DNA from: Candidatus Poribacteria bacterium
GTDB lineage: Bacteria; Poribacteria; WGA-4E; WGA-3G
Reading direction: 5' to 3'
Length of the DNA stretch: 64,000 bases
Assembly (NCBI GenBank): GCA_003635315.1
Contig: PYJD01000023.1
Coordinates: 279,273 to 343,272, forward strand
Shown: one piece after another, positions 26,425 to 34,940 of the stretch
How the letters are laid out: each line of letters opens with the position of its first letter
Numbering within the stretch: the stretch's first letter is position 1
Notes under the pieces: model-generated
The model's input: only the letters and a program-made list of their open reading frames with translations
What the model was told of the DNA's origin: nothing
Database searches by the model: none
Made by a program: the position numbers and the translations under genes

Positions 26425-26787
26425 CTATTCATCACAGAATATAGTCTGCCTGTCAGCATCTGAATAACAGATAATCATAGTTACAGGTTGCCATCCCGTA
26501 TTAACAGCATTATGTTTAATGTTTCGGGGAATTCTCAACATCATACCCGGTTTGAGTGGTATGATTTCATCACCCAATTTGTGGTCACATTCACCCGATA
26601 ATACATAGATGAGTTCCTCACAATTCGGATGGTAGTGTGTTGGATTACCCTCACCTGCGTTAATATAGACAATTCCAAATGTCATCTCAGCCTCAGGATC
26701 GATTTGGTCGTTACATAACCATTTGATGGCACCCCAAGGAAAATCCAATGCACCGGGTTCATTACTATTTGTAAGGGTTATCTCCAT
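26425..26787 (-). CDS. Small cupin-domain protein
   Basis: A 120-residue single-domain cupin. Motif 1 is NPTHYHPNCEELIYVLSGE (H-x-H with E spaced as usual, about residues 51-69) and motif 2 is IPRNIKHNAVN (about residues 90-100) with the third histidine, so the metal site looks complete. Such proteins bind small ligands or act as isomerases or dioxygenases; the reaction cannot be told. AAGGAGAGTGAA precedes the ATG. It appears to be the upstream partner of trpF. Confidence 0.85.
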   Translation of the reverse strand: MEITLTNSNEPGALDFPWGAIKWLCNDQIDPEAEMTFGIVYINAGEGNPTHYHPNCEELIYVLSGECDHKLGDEIIPLKPGMMLRIPRNIKHNAVNTGWQPVTMIICYSDADRQTIFCDE

Positions 26788-26826
26788 TTCACTCTCCTTC
26801 AGTCCTTATTATACGCTGTTGTATTG

Positions 26827-27669
26827 TTAATCAGTTAAACATATACAAGTCAAACTTCGTTCAGCATAGGTTTGCAATCCATCCTGTGGGAATTCATGTA
26901 GATACCCAACGGGGGAACATACCACTCTAAGATTATTAATAACTTGATCTACAGTTTCATGTAAATGCCCAAAAAAGACATGAGTGATAAGGGATTCCTT
27001 TAAACATATTTCTCCTATTCCTTTACTTCCCATAAATGCATGAAAATAATCATTGGACAATACCCCACGGTACTGCATACATTGACGAAAAGGAACATGG
27101 TGCGATACTACTACTATTCTCTCTACCTTATCAACAATAGATACTATTTGACTTGTAAGATGCTTCTCAAACTTTTTGGCAATTGCTTGATCGGTGTCCT
27201 CCCAATTGGCAAAACGTTTATCATTCCAAATTCTTCCATTAAATTGTTTCTTTTCATATTGCTCTATAGATAGGTTAAATTCTTTTGGGGCAAATGAATA
27301 GTCGTACCAACCAATTGTTCCACAGAAACCGACATTATCTCGTATATACGGTTTATCTATCAACGAATGAAAATCGTGATCTTGACAGATTTCAGAAATA
27401 ATCCCACATTTCTGAGTGCTGGTCATCCCTCCATCTTTATTCACCCAAATGTCGTGATTACCTGGAACGAATAACTTAGGACATTCTAATTTAATATTAT
27501 TAAATTGATCTAATATATCGTAGAACTCAGTTAGACTTGCGGATATATCTCCCGCAAGAATAAAGGCATCAACTTCTGCATCTTCAATTACAGAGATAAG
27601 AAATGGAATTAGTTCTTTGTTTGCTTCTGTTGCATCTGTGTGTAGGTCAGAAACTAATCCAATTTTCAT
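26827..27669 (-). CDS. Calcineurin-like metallophosphoesterase
   Basis: A 280-residue cytoplasmic phosphoesterase with all five metal-binding blocks: SDLHTD (D8, H10), LAGDIS near 38-43, VPGNHDIW near 68-75, VVSHHVPF near 189-196 and FFGHLHE near 234-240. This fits the group of small metallophosphoesterases that act on nucleotides, phosphodiesters or phosphoproteins; no substrate indicator is present. It is followed on the same strand by trpF-cupin and preceded by the PDZ-HEAT lipoprotein, each spaced by tens of bases, so co-transcription is possible. Confidence 0.85.
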   Translation of the reverse strand: MKIGLVSDLHTDATEANKELIPFLISVIEDAEVDAFILAGDISASLTEFYDILDQFNNIKLECPKLFVPGNHDIWVNKDGGMTSTQKCGIISEICQDHDFHSLIDKPYIRDNVGFCGTIGWYDYSFAPKEFNLSIEQYEKKQFNGRIWNDKRFANWEDTDQAIAKKFEKHLTSQIVSIVDKVERIVVVSHHVPFRQCMQYRGVLSNDYFHAFMGSKGIGEICLKESLITHVFFGHLHETVDQVINNLRVVCSPVGYLHEFPQDGLQTYAERSLTCICLTD

Positions 27670-27737
27670 TTCTATTGATCGAAATAACGAGCACTCCGCA
27701 GGACACTATTCCCTATTGTCAAGATACTCTTTGTCTG

Positions 27738-29177
27738 TTAATTAGGTGTTTCATTAGTATTATGTAATGAGAGACTGTTGAATACCTCATCCAGAAATAT
27801 ACGAATTGCCGAATCATCTTCTTGAAAACGATCACGTTGCCGTTCAAGCGCGATTAAGGAAGGTCTATCACCTATTTTTGCTATTGCATCTACAAGAGTT
27901 AATTGTATTGCAGGATCATCAGTTGATTCCAATGTTTTTATCAAAAAGTCTCTGGCGATTTGTCCCCCGATTGTTCCCAAAGAGGAAACAATTATATCTT
28001 TTCCAGCATCGTCTGCTTCATGATAGACTAAAATGAGTGAATCAACCGATGGATTACCAATACGGCTTAGTCCTAATCCTGCTTGAAAACGTATCCCGGG
28101 TATTTCGTTGTTATCAATTAGAACATTTATTAATGGTTGAATAGAGGTTTCTGGCTTAAGAATACCGATAATTGATAAACAGGCTCTACGTATTTCCTGA
28201 TCAGGTTCTGTGGATAGTTGTATATGTTTTTCTGCTACTTCAACGAGTTCGCCATCATTCACCTGTTTGTATAACTGGTCTGATCTACGACGAAATTGTA
28301 TACCGAATGGGGCTTCAAGCGTTGCTGTTTTTGCAATCGGATCAATCATTATAAGTCCAAGAATTTCAGCTGATTCACGTAGTTTAAGATCAAGACTATC
28401 AACGGGCAATTGGTTTACATTCTGTTCGCGATATATTGTAAAAAGTGGATTAAGACCACTTAAAATTACAAGCTTTTCCAGACTCTTAACTGCAGATTTT
28501 CGTAAAGATAACTCAGGATTGTTTTCCAATATATCAATCAAAGGATTCACGGCTCTGGCATCACCTAAATTTCCAAGTGCAGTAATTGATGCTATTTTTA
28601 CACCGATCAGTTCTGAAGTCCTAAATTTAACTTCAGTATTCATCTTAGCAAATTCTGTGATCGAATCCTTATAATCTGAAAGACTGAATATTTTCCTTTC
28701 GTCTTCAATTTTATCTATTATATCACCAACTTTAATGTCCGGATTATTGGATGCTGGCGTTCCCGGTATTATATGCTTAATTTGAACTGTATTCTTATCG
28801 TCTACTTCAATTCCTACTTTATCGCCCATCTGTCGAATAGCTATTCGAATTGGCGGTTTTTCTTTAATATACAGAAGTAAATTATTGTCTTTAGCTATTG
28901 CTTTTTTTATAGCACGTTTGAAGTCTGCTGAACTATTGATTGGATACTCGCCTATAATATATGAAATTAGTTCTCCTTCTAATAGATCTGCCTTATTTGC
29001 AGGTCCATTCTGTGTAACATTCTTCACAATGACGCCACTTGTAGACCAACGGTTTTCAAGATCTTTATCAAGTTGCTGGACCTCCATTTTTGTATAATCA
29101 TCATAGTATGTGTTTTCGCAACCTAATATCAAGAGAAGTGAAACAAAGTACAATATTATAGGTATATACCTATGCAT
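27738..29177 (-). CDS. Lipoprotein with PDZ-like domains and HEAT repeats
   Basis: A 479-residue lipoprotein, signal MHRYIPIILYFVSLLLILGCEN with lipobox LILGC. Residues about 30-165 contain two PDZ-like segments (GVIVKNVTQNGPANKADLLEGELISYI and QIKHIIPGTPASNNPDIKVGDIIDKI). Then a run of HEAT/PBS-lyase-like repeats, for example ALGNLGDARAVNPLIDILENN and LGLSRIGNPSVDSLI, extends to the C-terminus. ATG at 29177 is chosen over the 29216 start because AAAGGATC lies just upstream. No protease domain is present, so a binding scaffold in the periplasm is likely. The next gene upstream (29240-30127) is another HEAT lipoprotein, suggesting a functional pair. Confidence 0.78.
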   Translation of the reverse strand: MHRYIPIILYFVSLLLILGCENTYYDDYTKMEVQQLDKDLENRWSTSGVIVKNVTQNGPANKADLLEGELISYIIGEYPINSSADFKRAIKKAIAKDNNLLLYIKEKPPIRIAIRQMGDKVGIEVDDKNTVQIKHIIPGTPASNNPDIKVGDIIDKIEDERKIFSLSDYKDSITEFAKMNTEVKFRTSELIGVKIASITALGNLGDARAVNPLIDILENNPELSLRKSAVKSLEKLVILSGLNPLFTIYREQNVNQLPVDSLDLKLRESAEILGLIMIDPIAKTATLEAPFGIQFRRRSDQLYKQVNDGELVEVAEKHIQLSTEPDQEIRRACLSIIGILKPETSIQPLINVLIDNNEIPGIRFQAGLGLSRIGNPSVDSLILVYHEADDAGKDIIVSSLGTIGGQIARDFLIKTLESTDDPAIQLTLVDAIAKIGDRPSLIALERQRDRFQEDDSAIRIFLDEVFNSLSLHNTNETPN

Positions 29178-29239
29178 CAATGATCCTTTCAAAATGAATG
29201 TTTTACGTAATTTCATTGAAATATATCTAAGTTTGTTGA

Positions 29240-30127
29240 TTAATTCTGAAAATTTACAACTACTTCACGACTACTTTTCTCTTCTAATGCATCCAAAAGG
29301 GGTTGTACAGCTTTTTCATCACCAAGTGTTGATAATGCCCGAATTGCATCTACCCTTAGAGATGATCCTTTATTCTGAGTAATTTTCACAAGTTCAGGAA
29401 CAGCCTTTCCACCAATTTTTCCAAGGGCAGCAACTGCCAATTGACGTACTTCTGGTTCTTCACGATCTGATTGACGTTTTGCTGAACCTGAATCTATTAT
29501 AGTAGCAAGGACAGGTATAGCATCTTCACTTCCAATTTCTCCTAACGCTTTTACCACATTTAGACGTGTCCCCATCTGTTTATGTTTTAATAGTTCTATC
29601 AACAAGGGTACAATTGTAGATGGATCTGATTTACCAATATTTGCCATTACCCAATGTGCATCATGTCGATCTCTATTGTCATTTGACTTAATTGCTTTTT
29701 CAAGTTGCTTTAGGAGTTGTTTTCGATCCCCCTGTTGGTAAACAAGAGTTAGTGCTTCTAATGCAGCATTCTGTACATTTACATCATCGTCCCTGAGTGT
29801 GTCGAATATCAATATTTCAAGATATTCTGAGGGATCTTCTTGATATGCCTTATACATATGCTGTCCACGTTTGGCAATAGATGCATTGTTCCAGTCTGAT
29901 TGATTAATGTCGTAATACTCTTGTGAATCGTAAAACCCAAGTAGATAATGAGCTTCGGCATTATTATTCTCTATATCTATTGCCAGTTTAAATTCACGAA
30001 CTGCGCGTTCTTCTTTACGACGTTTATCAGATTTTATTAACTCTTTTCCTTTAGCAAGGTGCTCATTTTGATTTCCACACCCCAGTATAAATACTATAAG
30101 TCCAATTAATAGACATGCTCTTCTCAT
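29240..30127 (-). CDS. HEAT-repeat lipoprotein with N-terminal TPR-like segment
   Basis: A 295-residue lipoprotein, signal MRRACLLIGLIVFILGCGN with lipobox FILGC. A TPR-like helix pair (KEERAVREFKLAIDIENNNAEAHYLLG) is followed by HEAT/PBS-type repeats: DVNVQNAALEALTLV, VVKALGEIGSEDAIPVL, LAVAALGKIGGKAVPEL and DAIRALSTLGDEKAVQPLLDAL. The repeats are alike enough to form one continuous solenoid. The upstream GTG at 30136 is a less likely start. It shares domain type and strand with the following PDZ-HEAT lipoprotein, 60 bases away, so the two probably form an operon and may interact at the membrane. Confidence 0.78.
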   Translation of the reverse strand: MRRACLLIGLIVFILGCGNQNEHLAKGKELIKSDKRRKEERAVREFKLAIDIENNNAEAHYLLGFYDSQEYYDINQSDWNNASIAKRGQHMYKAYQEDPSEYLEILIFDTLRDDDVNVQNAALEALTLVYQQGDRKQLLKQLEKAIKSNDNRDRHDAHWVMANIGKSDPSTIVPLLIELLKHKQMGTRLNVVKALGEIGSEDAIPVLATIIDSGSAKRQSDREEPEVRQLAVAALGKIGGKAVPELVKITQNKGSSLRVDAIRALSTLGDEKAVQPLLDALEEKSSREVVVNFQN

Positions 30128-30188
30128 AATACACACCTGTTTCTGTATAACAATACTCAGATATTATCTAATTCCAGTTTAATCTACT

Positions 30189-30758
30189 TTAATTTTCGTT
30201 TAATAAACTTTGCTGTTCTGGTTCAGGAGCATCTTCCTGTTCCTGTTCTTGTTCTTGTTCATCTGTTTCATCTACTGGTACATCATCTTCAATGTCAGGT
30301 TCAACACCATCATCTGACAGAGGTTTTTCTAAAATGACAATCGGTTTTTCAGAAAATCCCCATCCCTTATATCTCTGTATCACATGATTATCTGTGGAAT
30401 TGAGTTCTATTTCAAGTGTATTCAAACCTTCAGCCTTTGCTGCTGATTCTGCTGCTGCAATTAGGTGGTCAGCCACACCTAAGGATCGAAACGGTCCAAA
30501 GACAACAAGATTACAAATCTGACCTGTTCCTTGATTCGTTGGATGATGTTCAACTGAAATATTTCCAACAGCATAGCCACTTGAATCTGCCACCAATCGA
30601 ATAGTATTGTTGTCATCCGATAGATCTGCTTGTAATTCCTCCATAACCTGTTCTTTACTTTTATCTGGAAAACAGTACGTTTGTAAATTGGCAGCATCCT
30701 TCTCATTGGCTGTTCTAACCTGTAATTTTCCTATCAGATCAAAATCTTTATTATCCAT
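30189..30758 (-). CDS. GNAT-family N-acetyltransferase with acidic C-terminal tail
   Basis: A 189-residue protein. Residues about 5-140 form a GNAT domain: RTANEKDAANLQTYCF at the start, GYAVGNISVEHHP strand 4, and the acetyl-CoA loop LVVFGPFRSLGVADHLIAAAESAAKAEG (about residues 87-114; the R/Q-x-x-G-x-x/A signature is FRSLGVA). The last 40 residues are strongly acidic, with D-E-Q-E-Q-E-Q-E-Q-E-type repeats, and are probably disordered. ATG at 30758 follows a GGAGGTGAAT ribosome-binding site and replaces the longer start at 30770. The substrate is unknown. Confidence 0.8.
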   Translation of the reverse strand: MDNKDFDLIGKLQVRTANEKDAANLQTYCFPDKSKEQVMEELQADLSDDNNTIRLVADSSGYAVGNISVEHHPTNQGTGQICNLVVFGPFRSLGVADHLIAAAESAAKAEGLNTLEIELNSTDNHVIQRYKGWGFSEKPIVILEKPLSDDGVEPDIEDDVPVDETDEQEQEQEQEDAPEPEQQSLLNEN

Positions 30759-30821
30759 ATTCACCTCCAAGATCTCTTAATACAGAAATTCGGTTTATAT
30801 CATCTTATGGTTTATATCATC

Positions 30822-33278
30822 TTATATAATTGAATTTTCCAATGTTTCGGTTGTATCAGTGTTTTCTAAAGTTAGTTCTAAATCCTGTTCTTGTCCAATT
30901 CTTAGTTGTCGTTCAGCATCTACTATATCACGATTTATCTTACCAATACATCTATTTAGTTTTTCAGTTAATGTGGTGTGTCCTGCCATCGACCTACGAA
31001 TCTGCCGTAGTTGGTCTATAACCAATCTGAAAGATCTAACAAAATCTCCATCATCTATATCTGCATATTCGGGTAATTTATCGAATGAACACCCACCACT
31101 CCAAGCCAACATAGCAGTACATAAACGTGTTTCCAAATGTGGAACTAATTCTGCCACATTTAGTTTGTCTTCTAATTTACGAATATATATTATTTCTTCT
31201 GTAGCAGCTTCAAGAATAGATAACATCCTTGTGTCTTTAAGTTTCTTGAAGTATCCATCTTTCCGAGGTTCTGAGACAATCGTTATCATGAGACAATTGA
31301 TTTCATCCTCTGTCATCCGTTCAAAAAAACCACTATACAATAATTGGGTTAATTGAAGTTCGTATCCGTAAATATGTGAAGCAGTGTTTCCTCGAGGAAG
31401 GATGGTTTCAGATTCTATATAACCAAGGGACTCAAGTACTTTGAGGCGTGCACCGATTTGGTCCTGATGATAGCTTTCTAAAGATGTCTGTTTCTTCTTT
31501 AAATTTGATATATACTGTTCCTGTTTCCGAATTCCTTGATACCTACCTAAACACTGTTTTCGTTGTTGACATTGACTACAAAGGTTTTTAGAAAGATCAC
31601 TCTGCAATCTTTTCATCTTATAATTAATTGGTCCAATTTTCTTTTTTCTTTCTTTTTTTCCTGTCTTACCTCTTGGTAATCGTGATTTTAACGTTGTTAA
31701 TTCTACATACAATCTTTGAAGCGAATCATCCGTATTTCGTTTTTGTCTATAGTATCCTTCTATCTGTCGCATTGCATCAATATTATCATGGATACAGATA
31801 GGGAGTGGTAATTGTTCTCGTTGACAATCTTGTTGGTCAATCTGTTTTCTTATATCTTCAATTCTTTTATAATTTTGGTGGTTGCTAAGACTCATCGTAT
31901 AGACATCATAAATACCTTCACCGAATTTTTCATACAAATTCAGAATACTTGAATAGGATAAATTAAACTGGCTGTTGATGGGTTCTATTGTTTTTGAAAC
32001 TGCTTTATTTACTTCATGAAAAGTCGCATAAGTAGGTTCAATTTGTGAATAAACATAACCGATTCTGTCAATTCCTCGTCTACCTGCCCTTCCTGCCATC
32101 TGGTGATATTCACGAGCCTTAAGATAACGAAAATTGACACCATCAAATTTTTCAAGACTATCAAATACAACTGTGCACGCAGGCATATTAATTCCAACTG
32201 CAAATGTCTCTGTTGTAAATAATAATTGGATTAAACCTGATGTAAATAGCCTTTCAACAACTTCTTTCAGAGTAGGTAACATGCCTGCATGGTGATATGC
32301 AATACCGCATTGAATTAAATCACGAAATTCTTCAATTTTCTTCTCTTCAACAATATCATACTGTCTACACAGAGTATCAAATTTATTTAAAATCAACTCT
32401 CTTTTATTATCATCAAGAAAATTAGGTTCACTTAATGTAGAAAAATAATGTGCGTTGCTCTCACATCTCTTACGACTAAAACAGAAATATAAACAGGGTA
32501 GCCTTTTCTCCTGATGTAAGTATGGGATTAGTTCTGTCTGAACAATGCCTTTTGGAATAGCATTGTTATTTTCATCTTTGTCTTTCCATTTGTTATCATT
32601 TGTTTTTTTCGACTTACTATTATAGTACTTTTTCTTACGACTATTCTTCTTAGCAATTCTTTGTAAATCTTTAAGATCTTCTATCTTTCCTATGCCAAAC
32701 CCTTGATAGTAAAGACTATGTTCTAATGGAACAGGTCGTTCTAATTCCTCTACAACTTTGATATCTATATCCCTTACACTTTGCATCCAATCAGCAAAAG
32801 ATTGAATATTGGGTATCGTTGCACTAAGACTTACAAATTTGATATGTTGTGGCGCAAAGATTATACTCTCTTCCCAAACAGTACCACGTTCAATATCATT
32901 AATATAGTGTATTTCGTCAAAAATTACATAGGATACATCTTGTAGTCTTGTAATATCATCAAAGATCGTATATCTAAATATCTCTGTGGTCATTAATAAG
33001 ATTTGGGCATAAGGATTTATAACAACATCACCGGTAACAATACCGATTCTATCACCATATAATGATTGAAAATCTCTGTACTTTTGGTTGCTTAAGGCTT
33101 TAATTGGGGCTGTGTAGATAACACGATTGTTAGTTTGGAGACATTTTTCAACAGCATATTCTGCAATAACTGTTTTTCCGGCTCCGGTTGGGGCAGTCAC
33201 TATCACCGATATATCAAGATTAATCGCTTCAATTGCTTCCACTTGAAACGGATCAAGATTGAATCCTTTGTATTGCAT
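30822..33278 (-). CDS. Ski2/Mtr4/HelY-like DExH-box RNA helicase
   Basis: A protein of 818 residues. The N-terminal helicase core has Walker A APTGAGKTVIAE near residues 32-43, DEIH Walker B near 117-120, LSATIP near 150, and motif VI QMAGRAGRRGIDRIGYV near 405. A cysteine cluster CSQCQQRKQC near residue 575 and a C-terminal DSHCT-like region (residues about 620-800, with ETRLCTAMLAWSGGCSFDKL) match bacterial HelY/Ski2-like helicases. Such enzymes unwind structured RNA and assist decay or rRNA processing. ATG at 33278 follows a CGGAG site. The XRE regulator is divergently transcribed from its upstream region. Confidence 0.9.
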   Translation of the reverse strand: MQYKGFNLDPFQVEAIEAINLDISVIVTAPTGAGKTVIAEYAVEKCLQTNNRVIYTAPIKALSNQKYRDFQSLYGDRIGIVTGDVVINPYAQILLMTTEIFRYTIFDDITRLQDVSYVIFDEIHYINDIERGTVWEESIIFAPQHIKFVSLSATIPNIQSFADWMQSVRDIDIKVVEELERPVPLEHSLYYQGFGIGKIEDLKDLQRIAKKNSRKKKYYNSKSKKTNDNKWKDKDENNNAIPKGIVQTELIPYLHQEKRLPCLYFCFSRKRCESNAHYFSTLSEPNFLDDNKRELILNKFDTLCRQYDIVEEKKIEEFRDLIQCGIAYHHAGMLPTLKEVVERLFTSGLIQLLFTTETFAVGINMPACTVVFDSLEKFDGVNFRYLKAREYHQMAGRAGRRGIDRIGYVYSQIEPTYATFHEVNKAVSKTIEPINSQFNLSYSSILNLYEKFGEGIYDVYTMSLSNHQNYKRIEDIRKQIDQQDCQREQLPLPICIHDNIDAMRQIEGYYRQKRNTDDSLQRLYVELTTLKSRLPRGKTGKKERKKKIGPINYKMKRLQSDLSKNLCSQCQQRKQCLGRYQGIRKQEQYISNLKKKQTSLESYHQDQIGARLKVLESLGYIESETILPRGNTASHIYGYELQLTQLLYSGFFERMTEDEINCLMITIVSEPRKDGYFKKLKDTRMLSILEAATEEIIYIRKLEDKLNVAELVPHLETRLCTAMLAWSGGCSFDKLPEYADIDDGDFVRSFRLVIDQLRQIRRSMAGHTTLTEKLNRCIGKINRDIVDAERQLRIGQEQDLELTLENTDTTETLENSII

Positions 33279-33441
33279 TAATACTCCGTTAATTAAAAAT
33301 ATCAATATTAAGTATATCTAATCAAAGACAAATTGTCAAGACTGATAATAGTTTAGATTGGGTTATTAATAATTGTTTTGTTTGTATAACAGGATGGGCG
33401 GATGTGTTTGACTGTGTTAACAACCACCAGAATAAAATGGG

Positions 33442-33471
33442 TTGACATTCAACTCAATAATATGTTATAAT
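33442..33471 (+). promoter_or_regulatory. Strong sigma70 promoter of the XRE regulator gene
   Basis: TTGACA (33442-33447) and TATAAT (33466-33471), both perfect, with an 18-base spacer. Transcription should begin near 33478. Between there and the ATG are two direct copies of ACATACGG (near 33486 and 33500), candidate operator sites for the regulator itself. Confidence 0.75.
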
Positions 33472-33516
33472 TTATTTCAAATACTACATACGGGGTACAA
33501 CATACGGTGGAAAACA

Positions 33517-33861
33517 ATGAAAAACAAAACATTCGGACATACGCTAAAAGAAATAAGACGTAGTAAAGATGTTACTCAACGTCAATTAGCAACAGCTGTG
33601 GGAGTTGATTTTTCTTACATCAGTAAGATTGAAAATGATCGTATGCCACCACCCGCAGCAGACACTATCGTGAAGATATGTGAAGTACTCGGTGTACCTC
33701 CTGATGATTTGCTTGCTATGACAGGAAAGATGCCAACACAGATAAAGGAAGCCATTAGTGAAAAACCCGCAGCACAAGAGTTTCTACGTGAAGCACAGAA
33801 TATGACATTGACAGATGATGAATGGAGTATTCTCACACAGCAACTTAAGAAATTACGGTAG
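33517..33861 (+). CDS. XRE-family transcriptional regulator
   Basis: A 114-residue regulator. MKNKTFGHTLKEIRRSKDVTQRQLATAVGVDFSYISKIENDRMPPPAADTIVKICEVLG (residues 1-60) is a classic cro/C1 helix-turn-helix. The recognition helix is DFSYISKIEND. The C-terminus is a short helical tail (EWSILTQQLKKLR) that may mediate dimerisation. The frame is open upstream to 33442, but that includes the promoter, so the start at 33517 with SD-like GGTGGAAAAC is correct. The next gene (33908) begins 46 bases after the stop and is very likely its partner. The locus has a strong promoter, as self-regulated units do. Confidence 0.85.
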   Translation: MKNKTFGHTLKEIRRSKDVTQRQLATAVGVDFSYISKIENDRMPPPAADTIVKICEVLGVPPDDLLAMTGKMPTQIKEAISEKPAAQEFLREAQNMTLTDDEWSILTQQLKKLR

Positions 33862-33907
33862 ATCACTATTTCTGCCAGAAATTAAGAGGGTCTAAGGAGA
33901 ACAACTG

Positions 33908-34357
33908 ATGATGAATTCACAATGGAGAGCAGTCCAAAGTTTTCAAGATAATCAAAATCTTATTTCTGCTATAAATACTCTGTCAATTTATATTAAATTA
34001 GCATTGGCAGGACATGCGGATGTGAAAAGAGCAGAGGAAGTACCAAAGGCGAAGGAAACGTTATGCACTTTCCTAACTGAATTGAATTCTCAAGTGCATC
34101 GCTTTGAAGTAGAAAAGAAATCACTCTTAGGCGTAGATACGCGTAGACGGCAGTTTATAGAACACTTGATTGAAGCTAAGAATGAACTTCGAATTCATTC
34201 GCCATTTCTTCAGGAAAAGCTTTCATCTGTCAAAAACCTTTTGCATTCTGATACTGAAACCGATAAACAGGAAACTTTGCGTATGCTGGAAGAACTTCGA
34301 ATGCTGCTTGAAGAACACATTGGAAGCGATGTAGAACAACTTTTTGGCAATTTTTAA
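33908..34357 (+). CDS. Alpha-helical hypothetical protein, likely partner of the XRE regulator
   Basis: A 149-residue protein without known motifs. It is mostly charged, predicted alpha-helical with coiled-coil character in the last third (NELRIHSPFLQEKLSSVKNLL and ETLRMLEELRMLLEEHIGSD). No signal peptide or membrane helix. AAGGAG lies about 10 bases before the start. Tight spacing after the XRE regulator suggests the two work together, for example as a binding partner or toxin-like component, but I cannot place it in any family. Confidence 0.6.
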   Translation: MMNSQWRAVQSFQDNQNLISAINTLSIYIKLALAGHADVKRAEEVPKAKETLCTFLTELNSQVHRFEVEKKSLLGVDTRRRQFIEHLIEAKNELRIHSPFLQEKLSSVKNLLHSDTETDKQETLRMLEELRMLLEEHIGSDVEQLFGNF

Positions 34358-34459
34358 GGGATTAATGATAAATCATTATCACCAAGAGAAACTTTTATAC
34401 TTCCTCGCTACTATGAAGGAGTCCTGCTGTTCAAAGAAATGGTAGTAAGATGACATTTT

Positions 34460-34505
34460 ATACCATTTCTAAGAAATATTATGACATATAAACACCATTC
34501 ACCGT
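34460..34505. repeat. Partial copy of the ATACCA-type MITE
   Basis: ATACCATTTCTAAGAAATAT followed by TATGACATATAAACACCATTCACC is the same left half as in the element at 44361-44487. It then gives way to the GTAGGTTGGGTTGAGG family of hairpin repeats. Confidence 0.6.
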
Positions 34506-34527
34506 TGGGGATTTCAATACTTATTGT

Positions 34528-34893
34528 AGGTTGGGTTGAGGTACGAAACCCATAAGTGTCAACTTAAGGATCTTCTAATCAAATTTTATTGATTTCTACC
34601 ATCTTGTAGGTCGGGTAGAGGAACGAAACCCGACATGAGACGCTTATATATACAGGAAATGTTGAACTTCACCTACGATTCAACACAACCTACAAGTACC
34701 TGTAATCACTAAATTGATACCTATGGGGTAGAGGAACGAAACCCAACATGAGACGCTTTCAAATACTGAAAATGTTGCGTTTCAATTACGATTCATCCCA
34801 CATCATGCAATAGACGCATGCCGCGGGGATTCCCACGAGGACATGTAATCACTAAATTGACGCCTATGGGGAGAGTCACGAAACCCGACATTA
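34528..34893. repeat. Degenerate direct repeats of the GTCGGGT...ACCCGAC hairpin family
   Basis: Four related units begin near 34528 (GTAGGTTGGGTTGAGG), 34608 (GTAGGTCGGGTAGAGGAACG), 34722 (GGGGTAGAGGAACG) and 34866 (GGGGAGAGTCACG). Each is followed by AAACCC, and most then by GACATGAGACGCTT. Two blocks share TGTAATCACTAAATTGA followed by CCTATGGGG (near 34699 and 34842). The inner GTCGGGT/ACCCGAC arms form a hairpin. The same family forms a tandem array downstream of the metalloprotease gene. Confidence 0.7.
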
Positions 34894-34940
34894 AAAAGAA
34901 TACTATCTCAACAAAAAACAGTTTTAATCAAAAGAGAATT

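Noticed and set aside
28210..28674. 154-codon open frame on the plus strand within the PDZ-HEAT lipoprotein gene
   Set aside because: It lies fully inside a clear gene on the other strand and shows no motif; it is a shadow frame.
30859..31356. 165-codon open frame opposite the helicase C-terminus
   Set aside because: Shadow of the DSHCT-containing helicase gene; serine-rich antisense composition and no start signal.
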